From TMED8 sp038125725 (lineage in GTDB: Bacteria; Pseudomonadota; Alphaproteobacteria; Rhodospirillales; Casp-alpha2): a stretch of 64,000 bases of DNA. Positions 42,405 to 51,675 of this stretch are shown here, in pieces (positions within the stretch are counted from its first letter, which is position 1; each line of letters begins with the position of its first letter). Location: the NCBI GenBank assembly GCA_038125725.1, contig JAYPEK010000002.1:62001-126000 (forward strand), given 5' to 3'. The notes under the pieces were generated by a model. The model was not told the DNA's origin. It ran no database searches and saw only the letters and a program-made list of their open reading frames with translations. The position numbers were made by a program, and so were the translations under genes.

Positions 42405-43538
42405 ATGGAAACCTCGCTGCCTCCCGAGCGCGACCCCGCTGGCATCGTCTGGATGAAACGCGGGCTCGTCGGTTTCGTTTCCTTCGCCGTGGTTCTGGGG
42501 CTCTATGTCGGCTACTGGAAAATCGCCGCCTACCAGTTGGAGACCGGGCTCGACCAATGGGTCGCGGCGCGCCGCGCCGAAGGAATCGACATCGGCTGGC
42601 AGAGCCGGCGGCTGAGTGGCTTTCCGGCGCGCTTGCAGCTTCGTTTCGAGGATTTCTCCGTCACCACCGAGGCCGGCATCGACGCCGGCGGCGAGACCTG
42701 GCATTGGCGCGTGCCCGAGGCGACCGCCTGGGCCGCGCCCTGGCGCCTGGGCCAGGTGGACTACGCGCTCAGCGGCGTGCAGACCCTGGCGGCGGGGCCG
42801 GAGCGCCTGGTCATCGCCCACGACGAACTCACCGGCCGGGTCACGGTGGCGCGAACGGGCGGGGAGGCCGGCAGCCTGAAGCTCGCCATCGGGCGGCTCG
42901 TGGTCGAGCGCAACGGCAAGGCCGAGGCCGGCGCGCGGCGGTTCGACCTGGATTTGGCCTGGGATGCCGGCGCCGATCCGGACGCGCCCGAGGCTTCCGA
43001 GGCAAAACCTTTGGCGCTCGATCTCGGCATTGACGGCGCCGAACTGCCGCCCCAGTGGTGGACGCCGTTCGGGCGCCAGGCGGAAACGCTGCGCCTGGCC
43101 GCGCACCTGACGGGCCCGGCGCCGGCGGGCCCGGCATACGATGCGTTCCGGCAATGGCGCGACGCGGGCGGCACATTAGAGGTGACGCGCCTCGCCGCCG
43201 ACATGGGCGCCTTGAAGGTGGAAGCAGAGGGCACCGCCGCGCTCGACGGCGACATGCAGCCCGAAGGCGCCTTCACGGTGCGGGCCGAGCGCTACCTGGA
43301 AACCGTCGAGGCACTGGTCAAGGCAAGGCTCATGCGGCCCATGGACGGCACCGCGGCGAAGCTGGTTCTGGCGGTCATCGCCAAGCGCCCGAACGGCGGC
43401 GCGCCTTACGTGGAAACGCCCGTCAGCGTGCAGAACCGGATGCTCTCCGCCGGCGAATTGCGTCTCATGCGCCTGCCCGGACTGGATTGGCGGGCGCTCG
43501 ATGGCCTGGTGCTGCCGGGCGGTGGGGCCGCGCGATGA
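42405..43538 (+). CDS. DUF2125 family membrane-anchored protein
   Basis: A 377-aa protein with one N-terminal membrane helix (LVGFVSFAVVLGLYVGYW, about residues 22-40). IGWQSRRLSGFPARLQLRFE is the DUF2125 signature, and the rest is a beta-rich periplasmic domain. The family is confined largely to alphaproteobacteria and uncharacterised. Its stop overlaps the start of the YqgE-like gene by four bases (ATGA), so the two products are translated together. Confidence 0.88.
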   Translation: METSLPPERDPAGIVWMKRGLVGFVSFAVVLGLYVGYWKIAAYQLETGLDQWVAARRAEGIDIGWQSRRLSGFPARLQLRFEDFSVTTEAGIDAGGETWHWRVPEATAWAAPWRLGQVDYALSGVQTLAAGPERLVIAHDELTGRVTVARTGGEAGSLKLAIGRLVVERNGKAEAGARRFDLDLAWDAGADPDAPEASEAKPLALDLGIDGAELPPQWWTPFGRQAETLRLAAHLTGPAPAGPAYDAFRQWRDAGGTLEVTRLAADMGALKVEAEGTAALDGDMQPEGAFTVRAERYLETVEALVKARLMRPMDGTAAKLVLAVIAKRPNGGAPYVETPVSVQNRMLSAGELRLMRLPGLDWRALDGLVLPGGGAAR

Positions 43539-44137
43539 AAAGACTGCTGCTGTTGGTCATGCTGTTGTTGGTGCCGGCTGCTGCCACGGCTGCCGACAAG
43601 CCCTACCTTGCCGGGCGCATGCTGGTGGCGTCGGAGAAGCTCTCGGACCCGTTCTTCCGCCAAGCCGTGGTGTTCATCCTGGAGCACGACGCCGACGGCG
43701 CCGTCGGCCTGATCGTCAACCGCAAGGTCGGATCGGGATCGTTCCGGGAGTTGTTGGGTGAGATCGGCGGCGGCCTCGCGGACAGGCTCGCCGAAGATCG
43801 CCAGGTCGACCTCTATTTCGGCGGCCCGGTGGCGCCCCGGAACCTGTTCGTGCTGCACGAAGGCGGCTATGACGGGCCGGGAACCGTGAAAAGCCCCGCC
43901 GGCATCGCCATGACCGGCGAGACGGCGATCATCCGCGCCATCGCCGAGGGCAAGGGGCCGGCCCGGTATCGTTTCGTTTCCGGTTACGCCGGCTGGTCGG
44001 CGGGTCAGTTGGAAGGGGAAATCGAGCAGGGCGACTGGCTGGACGCCCCGGCCGACCCCATATTGATCTTCGAGAGCACCGGTGACACCGAGGCGCAATG
44101 GAAGCGCGCCTTGGAAAAGGCCGGGCTTACGCTTTAA
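43535..44137 (+). CDS. YqgE/AlgH-family protein with a Sec signal peptide
   Basis: A 200-aa protein. YLAGRMLVASEKLSDPFFRQ followed by VVFILEHDADGAVGLIVNRK is the UPF0301 (YqgE/AlgH) signature, and the core of about 175 residues matches the family length. Unlike ordinary family members it has a clear signal peptide (MKRLLLLVMLLLVPAAATAA) before it, so it should be periplasmic or exported. The family has no established function. It follows DUF2125 with overlap. Confidence 0.9.
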   Translation: MKRLLLLVMLLLVPAAATAADKPYLAGRMLVASEKLSDPFFRQAVVFILEHDADGAVGLIVNRKVGSGSFRELLGEIGGGLADRLAEDRQVDLYFGGPVAPRNLFVLHEGGYDGPGTVKSPAGIAMTGETAIIRAIAEGKGPARYRFVSGYAGWSAGQLEGEIEQGDWLDAPADPILIFESTGDTEAQWKRALEKAGLTL

Positions 44138-44148
44138 AGGAGAGCAGC

Positions 44149-45000
44149 ATGACGCAAGCACTGATCCGGGAAATCATTGGGCTGACGCCGGGAATGCCGA
44201 CCTCCGACGGCGCCGGGGTGAAGATGACCCGCATCGTCGGCTCGCCGATGCTCGATATGGTCGATCCGTTCCTGCTGCTGGACGCCTTCGGTTCCGACCA
44301 GGCCGGCGACTATATCGCCGGCTTTCCCGATCATCCGCACCGGGGCTTCGAGACCGTCACCTACATGCTGGCCGGACGCATGCGCCACAAGGACAACGCC
44401 GGGCATGAGGGCGTCATCGGCCCCGGCGACGTGCAATGGATGACCGCCGGGCGCGGCATCGTGCATTCGGAAATGCCGGAACAGGAAGAGGGGCTGATGT
44501 CGGGCTTCCAGCTTTGGGTCAACCTGCCCGCCGCCGACAAGATGCGCGAACCGCGCTACCAGGAAATTCCGGCCGCCGAAATCCCCACCGAGGCGCTGCC
44601 CGGCGGCGGATCCGCCAAGGTCATCGCCGGCACCACCGAGGCCGGCACCGTCGGCCCGATCAGCGGCATCGCCACCGATCCCTTGTATATGGACGTAACG
44701 CTGACGCCGGGCGAAGCCTTCGAGCAAAGCATGCCCGCCAGCAAGGCCGGCTTTCTCTATGCCTTCGACGGCGGCGGCGTCAGCGTCGGCGAGAGCGCAA
44801 ACGAACTGCCGAGCGGCCATCTGGGACTGTTGGGCGAGGGGGATCGGGTCAGCGTGACGGCCGGCGCCGACGGCGGGCGCTTTTTGCTCATCGCCGGCGA
44901 GCGCCTGGACGAGCCGGTGGCCCGCGCCGGGCCTTTCGTGATGAACACCCGCGCGGAAATCCTGCAAGCCTTCGAGGACTTCCGCGCGGGCCGTTTCTAG
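44149..45000 (+). CDS. pirin-family protein
   Basis: A 283-aa bicupin with AAAGGAG seven bases before the ATG. DHPHRGFETVTYMLAGRMRH holds two metal-binding His residues, GDVQWMTAGRGIVHSEMPEQ the third His and the Glu. The C-terminal cupin (residues about 170-280) is less conserved. Some bacterial pirins have quercetinase activity; others are regulators. It may be cotranscribed with the preceding two genes (11-bp gap). Confidence 0.92.
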   Translation: MTQALIREIIGLTPGMPTSDGAGVKMTRIVGSPMLDMVDPFLLLDAFGSDQAGDYIAGFPDHPHRGFETVTYMLAGRMRHKDNAGHEGVIGPGDVQWMTAGRGIVHSEMPEQEEGLMSGFQLWVNLPAADKMREPRYQEIPAAEIPTEALPGGGSAKVIAGTTEAGTVGPISGIATDPLYMDVTLTPGEAFEQSMPASKAGFLYAFDGGGVSVGESANELPSGHLGLLGEGDRVSVTAGADGGRFLLIAGERLDEPVARAGPFVMNTRAEILQAFEDFRAGRF

Positions 45001-45006
45001 GGACGG

Positions 45007-46599
45007 CTAGTCGTCGCCGCCTTCGACCACGTAGGTCTTTTCGTGCGCGAGCCCCATGTAGAGGCAGAGGCACATGGCGATCAGCACCACCGTGAACGGC
45101 AGCCCGACGGTAATCGCCGCCGCCTGCAGCGCGGTGAGCGCGTCGGCGCCGCCGCCGAACAGCAGCGCCGCCGCGACGACGCCCTCGATCATCACCCAGA
45201 AGATGCGCTGCACGGCCGGCGCATCGACCTTGCCGCTGGCGGTGATGGCGTCGATCACCAGCGAGCCGGAATCGGAAGATGTAATGAAGAACACCAGCAC
45301 CAGCACGATGCCGACCGCCGACGTGATCGTCGACATGGGCAGGTTCTCGAGCATCTGGAACATCGCCAGTTCGACCTTGTCGAGACCGCCCGCCAGCGCG
45401 CCGACGCCGTTCTGGATCTGATCCAGGGCCGAGCCGCCGAAGACGCTCATCCACACCAGGGTCACCAGGGTCGGGATCAACAGCACGGCGATGATGAATT
45501 CGCGCACCGTGCGGCCCTTGGAGACGCGGGCGATGAACATGCCGACGAAGGGCGACCAGGAAATCCACCAGGCCCAGTAGAACACCGTCCAGCCCTGCAT
45601 CCACTTTTCGTCATCGCGGCCGATCCAGATGGAGTAGCTGACGATGTCGCCGAGGTAGCTAACCAGCGTCGAGCCCATGGTGGAGAAGATCACCGCCGTC
45701 GGCCCGACGATCAACACGAACAGCAGCAACACCGCGGCGATGCCCATGTTGATGTTGGAAAGAACCTTCACGCCGCCGTCGAGACCGCGCAGCACAGAGA
45801 TCAGCGCGATGGCGGTGACCACGATGATGATGGCGATCTGGGTGGCGATGGTGGCCTCGAACCCGAACAGTTAGGCGAGACCGGCCGAAGCCTGTTGCGC
45901 GCCGAAGCCCAAGGACGTGGCGAGGCCGAACAGCGTCGCCAGCACCGCCACGGTGTCGATGACGTGACCGACGAAGCCCCAGGACGCATCCTTGATCAGC
46001 GGGTAGAAGGCCGAGCGGATGGTCAGCGGCAGGCCCTTGTTGTAGGAGAAGAACGCCAAAGACAGTGCCACCACCGCATAGATCGCCCACGGGTGCAGGC
46101 CCCAATGGAACATGGTGGCGCTCATCGCCTTGCCGGCCGCTTCCGGCGTGCTCTTGGCGACGCCCAAGGGCGTTTCATACCAGCCGGTGTAATAGGCGGT
46201 CGGTTCGGCGACGCTCCAGAACATCAGGCCGATGCCCATGCCCGCCGCGAACAGCATGGCGAACCAGGACATGGTGGAGAATTCCGGTTTGGCGTCCTCG
46301 CCGCCGAGCCTGATCTTGCTGACCGGCAGGAAGATCAGCGCCAGGCAGAAGATGACGAAGATGTTGCCGCCGATCATGAACAGCCAGTCGAAGGCGCCGA
46401 TGGACCACCACTTGGCCCCGTCGAAGGCGCCCTTGGCGGCTTCCGGCGCGATCAGCACGCCGATGACGAACAGCAGGATCAAGCCGGACGAAATCCAGAA
46501 CACCGGATGGTGGATGTCCATCCCCCAGCGTTGCAGGTTGTCCTGGCCGATCTCATATTCGGTTTCGTATAGGGCCTCTTGGGCCGCGCCGTCGGACAT
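45007..46599 (-). pseudogene. BCCT-family betaine/carnitine/choline transporter with in-frame stop
   Basis: One 530-residue BCCT frame runs from the ATG at 46599 (GGGAGG 6 bp upstream) to 45007. A TAA at 45871-45873 interrupts it at codon 243, within QQASAGLA-stop-LFGFEATIA, where functional BCCT proteins have Tyr. The N-terminal half has MFHWGLHPWAIYAVVALSLA; the C-terminal half WTVFYWAWWISWSPFVGMFI, the conserved Trp-box of BCCT transporters. A Tyr codon TAC or TAT is one base from TAA. It could be a recent pseudogene or an assembly error; readthrough is less likely. Confidence 0.9.
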
Positions 46600-46737
46600 T
46601 TTTAGCCTCCCATCTCTAAAAACAAATCGACTTCCCCGAGAAAGCTTACGCTTCCTCGGGCCAAAAAATGTCGTTTTTTCGCCAGTTACTGTTGTTAACG
46701 CGTCATCAGCCGGGGTGCAACCCCACCCCGGCGGGGC

Positions 46738-47838
46738 TCAAATCGCGATTTGGTAGCGCGTGACCGCGTCCTCGTCCCAGCGGATACCGGTGCCGGGGGT
46801 GTCGGGGATGAGGGCCTTGCCGTTCTCGATCCGGAGCGGTTCGGCCAGGATCGGCTCGGCCCAATCGACATATTCCAGCCAATGCGCCGTCGGCGTCGCC
46901 GCCAGCAAATGCGCTGAAATTTCCGGCAGAATGTGGCTCGACATGGGAACCTCGGCGGCATCGGCGAGCTTGGCGGCACGCATCCAGCCGGTGACGCCGC
47001 CGATGCGTTCGGCATCCGGCATGATCCAATTGCAGGCCTTGGCGTCGAGGGCGCGGGTCAGGGCTTCGGGCCCGAAGAAGTTCTCGCCGATCTGCTCCGG
47101 CGTCTCGACCTCGGCGGCGATGCGGGCGTTGCCGGGCATGTCGTCGTAGAGGATCGGCTCCTCCAGCCAATAGACGCCTTCGCCGTCGAGCGCGCGACAG
47201 CGTTTCAGCGCCTCTTCCACATTAAGCCCCTGATTGAAGTCGACGGGCAACAAAACGTCGTCGCCGATGGCGGCGCGCACCTTCCGTACCGCCGCCAGGT
47301 CGTCCTCCAGGTGCTCGCGCCCGAGCCGGAGCTTGACCATGCCGAAGCCGCCCTCGGCCAAAAGCGCCAGCGCTTCGTCCCCCAGTTCGTCCGGGTCCTT
47401 GAGGCCGAGGCCGTTGGAGTTGTAGGCCGGCACCGGGTCCATGCCGCCGGCCAGCATCGCCGCCAGCGGCTGGTCGGCGGCCTGCGCCAGGGCATCCCAC
47501 ATGGCCATGTCGAAGCCCGATATCGCCATCAGGCTGAGGCCTTCGCGGCCCATCAGGGTGAATGCATGCCGCGCGCGGTCGAACATGGCTTCCGGGTCGA
47601 GCGTCTCGCCAGCGAACATCTCGCCCAGGCCCCGCAGCAGCGGCGCCATGTATTCGGGCCCTTTCGGCAGGTAGCCGAACAGATAGGTGCGGCCTGTGAC
47701 GCCTTCCTCGGTTTCCAGGTCGATGAGCAGATGGGTGACGCTCTCGAAGACCACGACACGGGTATGCAGCGGGCGCTTCAGCGGCACCCGGACGGCGCGC
47801 AGGTTGAGACCCTTGAGGGTTAGCGCCGGTCGCGCCAT
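46738..47838 (-). CDS. enolase-superfamily enzyme, mandelate racemase subgroup
   Basis: A 366-aa protein. The metal ligands are D200 (VDFNQ), E226 (WLEEP) and E252 (GENFFG). D275 (PDAERIGGVTGW) and H302 (SSHILPEISAHLLAATPTAH) form the Asp-His dyad, a stretch close to true mandelate racemase. K169 is kept, but the second Lys of the K-x-K motif (the S-specific base) is R171. It therefore probably is a one-base dehydratase or epimerase. It starts within the end of tyrA (19-bp overlap) and precedes the broken BCCT transporter. Confidence 0.85.
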   Translation of the reverse strand: MARPALTLKGLNLRAVRVPLKRPLHTRVVVFESVTHLLIDLETEEGVTGRTYLFGYLPKGPEYMAPLLRGLGEMFAGETLDPEAMFDRARHAFTLMGREGLSLMAISGFDMAMWDALAQAADQPLAAMLAGGMDPVPAYNSNGLGLKDPDELGDEALALLAEGGFGMVKLRLGREHLEDDLAAVRKVRAAIGDDVLLPVDFNQGLNVEEALKRCRALDGEGVYWLEEPILYDDMPGNARIAAEVETPEQIGENFFGPEALTRALDAKACNWIMPDAERIGGVTGWMRAAKLADAAEVPMSSHILPEISAHLLAATPTAHWLEYVDWAEPILAEPLRIENGKALIPDTPGTGIRWDEDAVTRYQIAI

Positions 47839-48755
47839 ATCTCGACCCCCGCCTGCTTGGCGTCGATGACCTCGCGGCGGATGGCGCGGGTGCGGGTGAA
47901 TCGGTCGAACAGCAACTCGCCGTTACCGCGCCTAATCGCACGTTGCAGCGCCGTCAGGTCCTCGGTGAAACGGCCGAGGATTTCCAGCACCGCGTCGCGG
48001 TTGGAAAGAAACACGTCGCGCCACATGGTCGGGTCGGAGGCGGCGATGCGGGTGAAGTCGCGGAAACCGCCGGCGGAAAACCGCACCACTTCCTTCTGCA
48101 GGTCGTGCTCCAGTTCGGTAGCCGTGTCGACGATGGTATAGGCGATCAGATGCGGCAGGTGCGAGGTGATCGCCAGCACCCGGTCGTGGTGCTGGGCGTC
48201 CATGATCTCGACGCGGGCGCCGATTTTCTTCCAAAGCCCGCTCACCGACTTCACCGCCTTGGCGTCGGTGCCTTCGGCAGGCGTGAGCACGCACCAGCGG
48301 TCTTCGAACAGCGTCGCGAAACCCGCTTCCGGGCCGGAGTGCTCGGTGCCGGCGATGGGGTGCGCGGGCACCAGGTGGACGCCTTCGGGCAAATGCGGGC
48401 CGACGTCGAGGATGACGGATTCCTTGCACGATCCCACGTCGGAGACGATGGCGCCGGGCTTCAGGTGCGGGCCGATTTCGCGCGCGATGGCTTCGTTGGC
48501 GCCCAAGGGCGTGCACAGGATCACCAAGTCGGCGTTTTTCACCGCCTGCGCCGCCTTCAGGTGATAGCTGGTGCCGAGCTTCAGCTTGCGCGCCGTCTCC
48601 AGCGTCGCGCGGCGCCGCGTCGCGATGGCAATCTCACCGGCCAGGCGGTGCTTCTTCAGGGCACGTGCGATGGAAGACCCGATCAGGCCGATGCCGATCA
48701 GCGCGATGCGCTGGAACTTCGGCTCTGTGGCGCGGGGTTTCTTCTTGGCCGGCAT
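47820..48755 (-). CDS. tyrA: prephenate/arogenate dehydrogenase
   Basis: A 311-aa protein from the ATG at 48755. IALIGIGLIGSSIARALKKH is the NAD(P)-binding motif, VSDVGSCKESVILDVG and LVPAHPIAGTEHSGPEAGFA contain the substrate-binding His and adjacent residues of TyrA, and TSHLPHLIAYTI is conserved. It oxidises prephenate or arogenate in tyrosine synthesis. It follows hisC by 2 bp and lacks a C-terminal ACT domain, so feedback regulation may differ. Confidence 0.92.
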   Translation of the reverse strand: MPAKKKPRATEPKFQRIALIGIGLIGSSIARALKKHRLAGEIAIATRRRATLETARKLKLGTSYHLKAAQAVKNADLVILCTPLGANEAIAREIGPHLKPGAIVSDVGSCKESVILDVGPHLPEGVHLVPAHPIAGTEHSGPEAGFATLFEDRWCVLTPAEGTDAKAVKSVSGLWKKIGARVEIMDAQHHDRVLAITSHLPHLIAYTIVDTATELEHDLQKEVVRFSAGGFRDFTRIAASDPTMWRDVFLSNRDAVLEILGRFTEDLTALQRAIRRGNGELLFDRFTRTRAIRREVIDAKQAGVEIWRDRR

Positions 48756-48757
48756 GA

Positions 48758-49855
48758 CTACGTGTTCCTGCCCAGGTAGCGTGACAGGCTGTCGATCACG
48801 GCGCGCATTTCGTCTTCGGTGCCGACGGTGATGCGCAGGCATTGAGGCAGGCCGTAGCCGGCCATGCGCCGCACGATAATGCCGTCACGTTTCAGGAAGG
48901 CGTCGGCGGCCTCGGCGTCGTGGTCGGGGAGCTCATCGAAACAGACCAGCAGGAAATTGCCGACACTATCGGTGACCTTGAGGCCGAGCGCCATCAGCTG
49001 CCCGCGCGTCCACGGAAGCCAGGTATCGTTGTGGGCGCGCACCTTGGCGGTGAACACGGTGTCCAGCACCGCCGCCGCGCCGGCCGCCTGGGCGGCGGCG
49101 TTGACGTTGAAGGGGCCGCGCACCCGGTGCAGCACGTCGGCGACGGCTTCCGGCATGTAGCCCCAGCCGAGGCGCATGCCGCCGAGGCCGAAAATCTTCG
49201 AAAACGTGCGGGTCATGACGACGTTGTCGTGCTCCTCGACCATCCTGGCGCCGTCGACGTAGTCGTCGCGGCCGACGTATTCGGCGTAGGCCGCGTCGAT
49301 CACCAACAGCACGTCGTCCCTGAGCCCGTCGCGCAGCCGCTGCATCTCGGACGCTGGGATATAGGTGCCGGTCGGGTTGTTGGGGTTGGCGATGAACAGG
49401 ATGCGGGTGGCGTCGGTGACCGCCGCCAACAGCGCATCCACGTCAGTGGTCAGGTTCTGCTCTGGCGCCGTCACCGGCGTGGCGCCGGCGGCCTTGGCGG
49501 AAATCGGATACATCAGGAAGCCGTGCTCGGAATAGAGCACCTCGTCGCCGGGGCCGGCGAAGGCCTGGCAGATCAGCGAGATGATTTCGTCTGAACCCGA
49601 CCCGCAGACGATTTTCTTGGCATCCAGCGCGAAGGTCTCGGCAATGGCGGCGCGCAATTCGGCGCAATCGCCGTCCGGATAGCGGTGCAACTGCTTCGAC
49701 ATCTCGGCGAAGGCGCCGGATGCGTCGGGGCTCGGGCCCAGCGCGCTCTCGTTGGAGCTCAGCTTGATGATGCGTTCGGCGCCCTCGATGCCGGACTCGC
49801 CGCCGATATAGGGCGCGATGTCCATGATGCCGGGCTGGATCTTGGGCGTGGTCAT
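48758..49855 (-). CDS. hisC: histidinol-phosphate / aromatic aminotransferase
   Basis: A 365-aa fold-type I PLP enzyme. KLSSNESALGPSPDASGAFA is the HisC opening, ANPNNPTGTYI and VIDAAYAEYV contact PLP, and TRTFSKIFGLGGMRLGWGYM holds the PLP-binding Lys. Located between a chorismate mutase-like gene and tyrA, it may serve phenylalanine/tyrosine transamination as well as histidine synthesis, as is common when hisC lies next to tyrA. Its start overlaps the upstream gene stop by four bases. Confidence 0.92.
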   Translation of the reverse strand: MTTPKIQPGIMDIAPYIGGESGIEGAERIIKLSSNESALGPSPDASGAFAEMSKQLHRYPDGDCAELRAAIAETFALDAKKIVCGSGSDEIISLICQAFAGPGDEVLYSEHGFLMYPISAKAAGATPVTAPEQNLTTDVDALLAAVTDATRILFIANPNNPTGTYIPASEMQRLRDGLRDDVLLVIDAAYAEYVGRDDYVDGARMVEEHDNVVMTRTFSKIFGLGGMRLGWGYMPEAVADVLHRVRGPFNVNAAAQAAGAAAVLDTVFTAKVRAHNDTWLPWTRGQLMALGLKVTDSVGNFLLVCFDELPDHDAEAADAFLKRDGIIVRRMAGYGLPQCLRITVGTEDEMRAVIDSLSRYLGRNT

Positions 49856-50760
49856 TGGGTGGTGTCCTCTTCCGACCAGGGCGCCAGGTCGGCTTCGCCG
49901 AGCGGCGTGCCGTAGCCGCCGAGATGGATGATGCGCGCCACGCGGTTGCCGAGCGCGTCCTTGAGGCGCGACATCTGCCGGCCTTCGGGGGCGATGAAGC
50001 CGAACACCTCGACCAGGTAGGTCCAGCCGGGCGGCCGGCTCGGATCGTGCCAGAGCTGATGGAAGGCGGTGGAGAAGCCGGCCTGGCCCATGGCGTTCTC
50101 GATCGCCGGGTAGCCGATGTCCTGCTCCGCCTCGATGGCCAGCATGGAGCGGTCGCGGCCGGTCTCCTCTTGCTTGATCGGGCAGATGACCAGCGCATCC
50201 AGGTTCTTGTCGTGGCTGTTGGCCCCCGGGATAAAAGGAAGCCGCGCGATGACGCGCGGCGTTTCCGGGGCTTCGCTGACCAGGAAACGCCACCAGGGCT
50301 CGTCCTTGTCGCGGCTCGGGAACGGCAGCACGCCGACGGTGGCCTTGAGCTCGCGCACCGCCTCGACCACGGCGCGGGCCGAGGTGAAACGCTGCATGTC
50401 CGTGAAGGACCCGTACTGGTCGCGCGCCAGGTCCCAATAGCCGGGGATGTTTTCCGGATGGAAGACGGCGACCGAGAACGGTCCCTCGAAACCCAGCGTG
50501 GCGACGATCATCTCGCGCCAGATACGGCAGAGCTCACGCTTAGGGAAATGGCTTTGGTGTTCCTCGCATAGCCGGTAGAGGATGTGGGCCTCGCGCGCCG
50601 GGCGGATCTTGACGTCGTCGCCTTCCTTGACGTCGCGGACGCCCTCGACGACCCGGGTGCGGCGCTGGATCAGCTCATGGATGGCGCGATCGATGGCATC
50701 GATCTCGTCCCTGAGGGCCAGCAGTTTCTCTTCCTTGCTCGTCATCACCGGGAAATCCAT
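49852..50760 (-). CDS. chorismate mutase (AroQ) with divergent prephenate-dehydratase-like C-terminal region
   Basis: A 302-aa protein. Residues about 9-90 are an AroQ helical chorismate mutase: LLALRDEIDAIDRAIHELIQ, RRTRVVEGV, and REAHILYRLCEEHQSHFPKR. It then continues about 200 residues with VAVFHPENIPGYWDLARDQY and a later ACT-like segment (RSMLAIEAEQDIG). This mirrors PheA (mutase-dehydratase-ACT), but the dehydratase motifs such as TRF are not apparent. It converts chorismate to prephenate. ATG at 50760 or 50745; the start choice is uncertain. It heads the transcript containing hisC and tyrA. Confidence 0.82.
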   Translation of the reverse strand: MDFPVMTSKEEKLLALRDEIDAIDRAIHELIQRRTRVVEGVRDVKEGDDVKIRPAREAHILYRLCEEHQSHFPKRELCRIWREMIVATLGFEGPFSVAVFHPENIPGYWDLARDQYGSFTDMQRFTSARAVVEAVRELKATVGVLPFPSRDKDEPWWRFLVSEAPETPRVIARLPFIPGANSHDKNLDALVICPIKQEETGRDRSMLAIEAEQDIGYPAIENAMGQAGFSTAFHQLWHDPSRPPGWTYLVEVFGFIAPEGRQMSRLKDALGNRVARIIHLGGYGTPLGEADLAPWSEEDTTQ

Positions 50761-50821
50761 GCTTGGCTCGGGCCGCCCATCGGCCGAAGCCCGCTAGTGA
50801 TAATGGCAAGGTCCGGCAAAA

Positions 50822-51574
50822 TCAAAAGAAACCGCGCTCATGATCGGTAACGATGCGGCGGGTCTCTTTCGGCAAAGGCAGGTAGCCGCGCACCTTGCTC
50901 TTGGCGCTCGCCGTGGTGCCGGCGTAGATCTGCTTGGTGGCCTCGGCGATGATGACCCCGCCCAACACCGGGAAGTAGTGGCTGCCGACCGCTTCCCAGG
51001 CGCCGGCGGCGGACTGGAACATGCGCGACCGCATCGGCGGCATGAACAGCGCGCGGGTGGTTTCCACCGGCGTGAACATGTTCTCGCGCAGCGTCATGGA
51101 GAGCTGCTGGCCGGAATAGGGCAGCCCATGGCCGAAGGGCGTGCGCTCGAACCGTGCCCAGAGCCCACGCCTGTTGGGCACGATGACGATCAGCCGCCCG
51201 GACCCGGCCAGCACCCGCCAGGCCTCGCGCAGCATCGGCCGCACCTGCTCGGCGTATTCCAGCGCATGCACAAGGATCACCCGGTCGAAGGAAAGGTCTT
51301 CGAAGGGCAGGTTCAACTCGTCCACCAGCGTCGTCAGGCTGGCGCCCTCGGACGGCCAGTGCAGAACGCCCTGTTCGGCCGGCATGGCGGCGACGACGCG
51401 CTCGGCGCCGGCCTGCAGGGCGCTCAGGTAGGGAACCGCATAGCCCAGCCCCAGCACCGAGCGGCCTTTCAAATCGGGCCAGATGCCGCGCAGGCGCGAA
51501 TTAATCATGCGCCGGGCCTGGCGGCCCAGCGACGAGCCGTAGAAATCGCGGATATCGATAACGTCGCGCCACAT
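50822..51574 (-). CDS. class I SAM-dependent methyltransferase
   Basis: A 250-aa protein from the ATG at 51574, with a Rossmann methyltransferase domain. SVLGLGYAVPYLSALQAGAE is motif I, in slightly diverged form (G-x-G-x-A), and LPFEDLSFDRVILVHALEYA with AWRVLAGSGRLIVIVPN are motifs II-III. The C-terminal part (residues about 165-250) is a basic extension. Homologues occur divergent from or next to GST or glyoxalase genes in alphaproteobacteria. The methyl acceptor is unknown. Confidence 0.85.
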   Translation of the reverse strand: MWRDVIDIRDFYGSSLGRQARRMINSRLRGIWPDLKGRSVLGLGYAVPYLSALQAGAERVVAAMPAEQGVLHWPSEGASLTTLVDELNLPFEDLSFDRVILVHALEYAEQVRPMLREAWRVLAGSGRLIVIVPNRRGLWARFERTPFGHGLPYSGQQLSMTLRENMFTPVETTRALFMPPMRSRMFQSAAGAWEAVGSHYFPVLGGVIIAEATKQIYAGTTASAKSKVRGYLPLPKETRRIVTDHERGFF

Positions 51575-51675
51575 GGCCGAGAGCTTACACCGGTGCCGCC
51601 GCGTTGACAGCAACCGATGGAACCGGGACACTGCCGGAGCATCGGATATCGGTGCGGAACACTGGAAACGACGCC

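Noticed and set aside
46710..46731. Hairpin CCGGGGTG...CACCCCGG after the racemase-like gene
   Set aside because: There is no U-run on either strand, so terminator function is not supported; it may be only a GC-rich palindrome.
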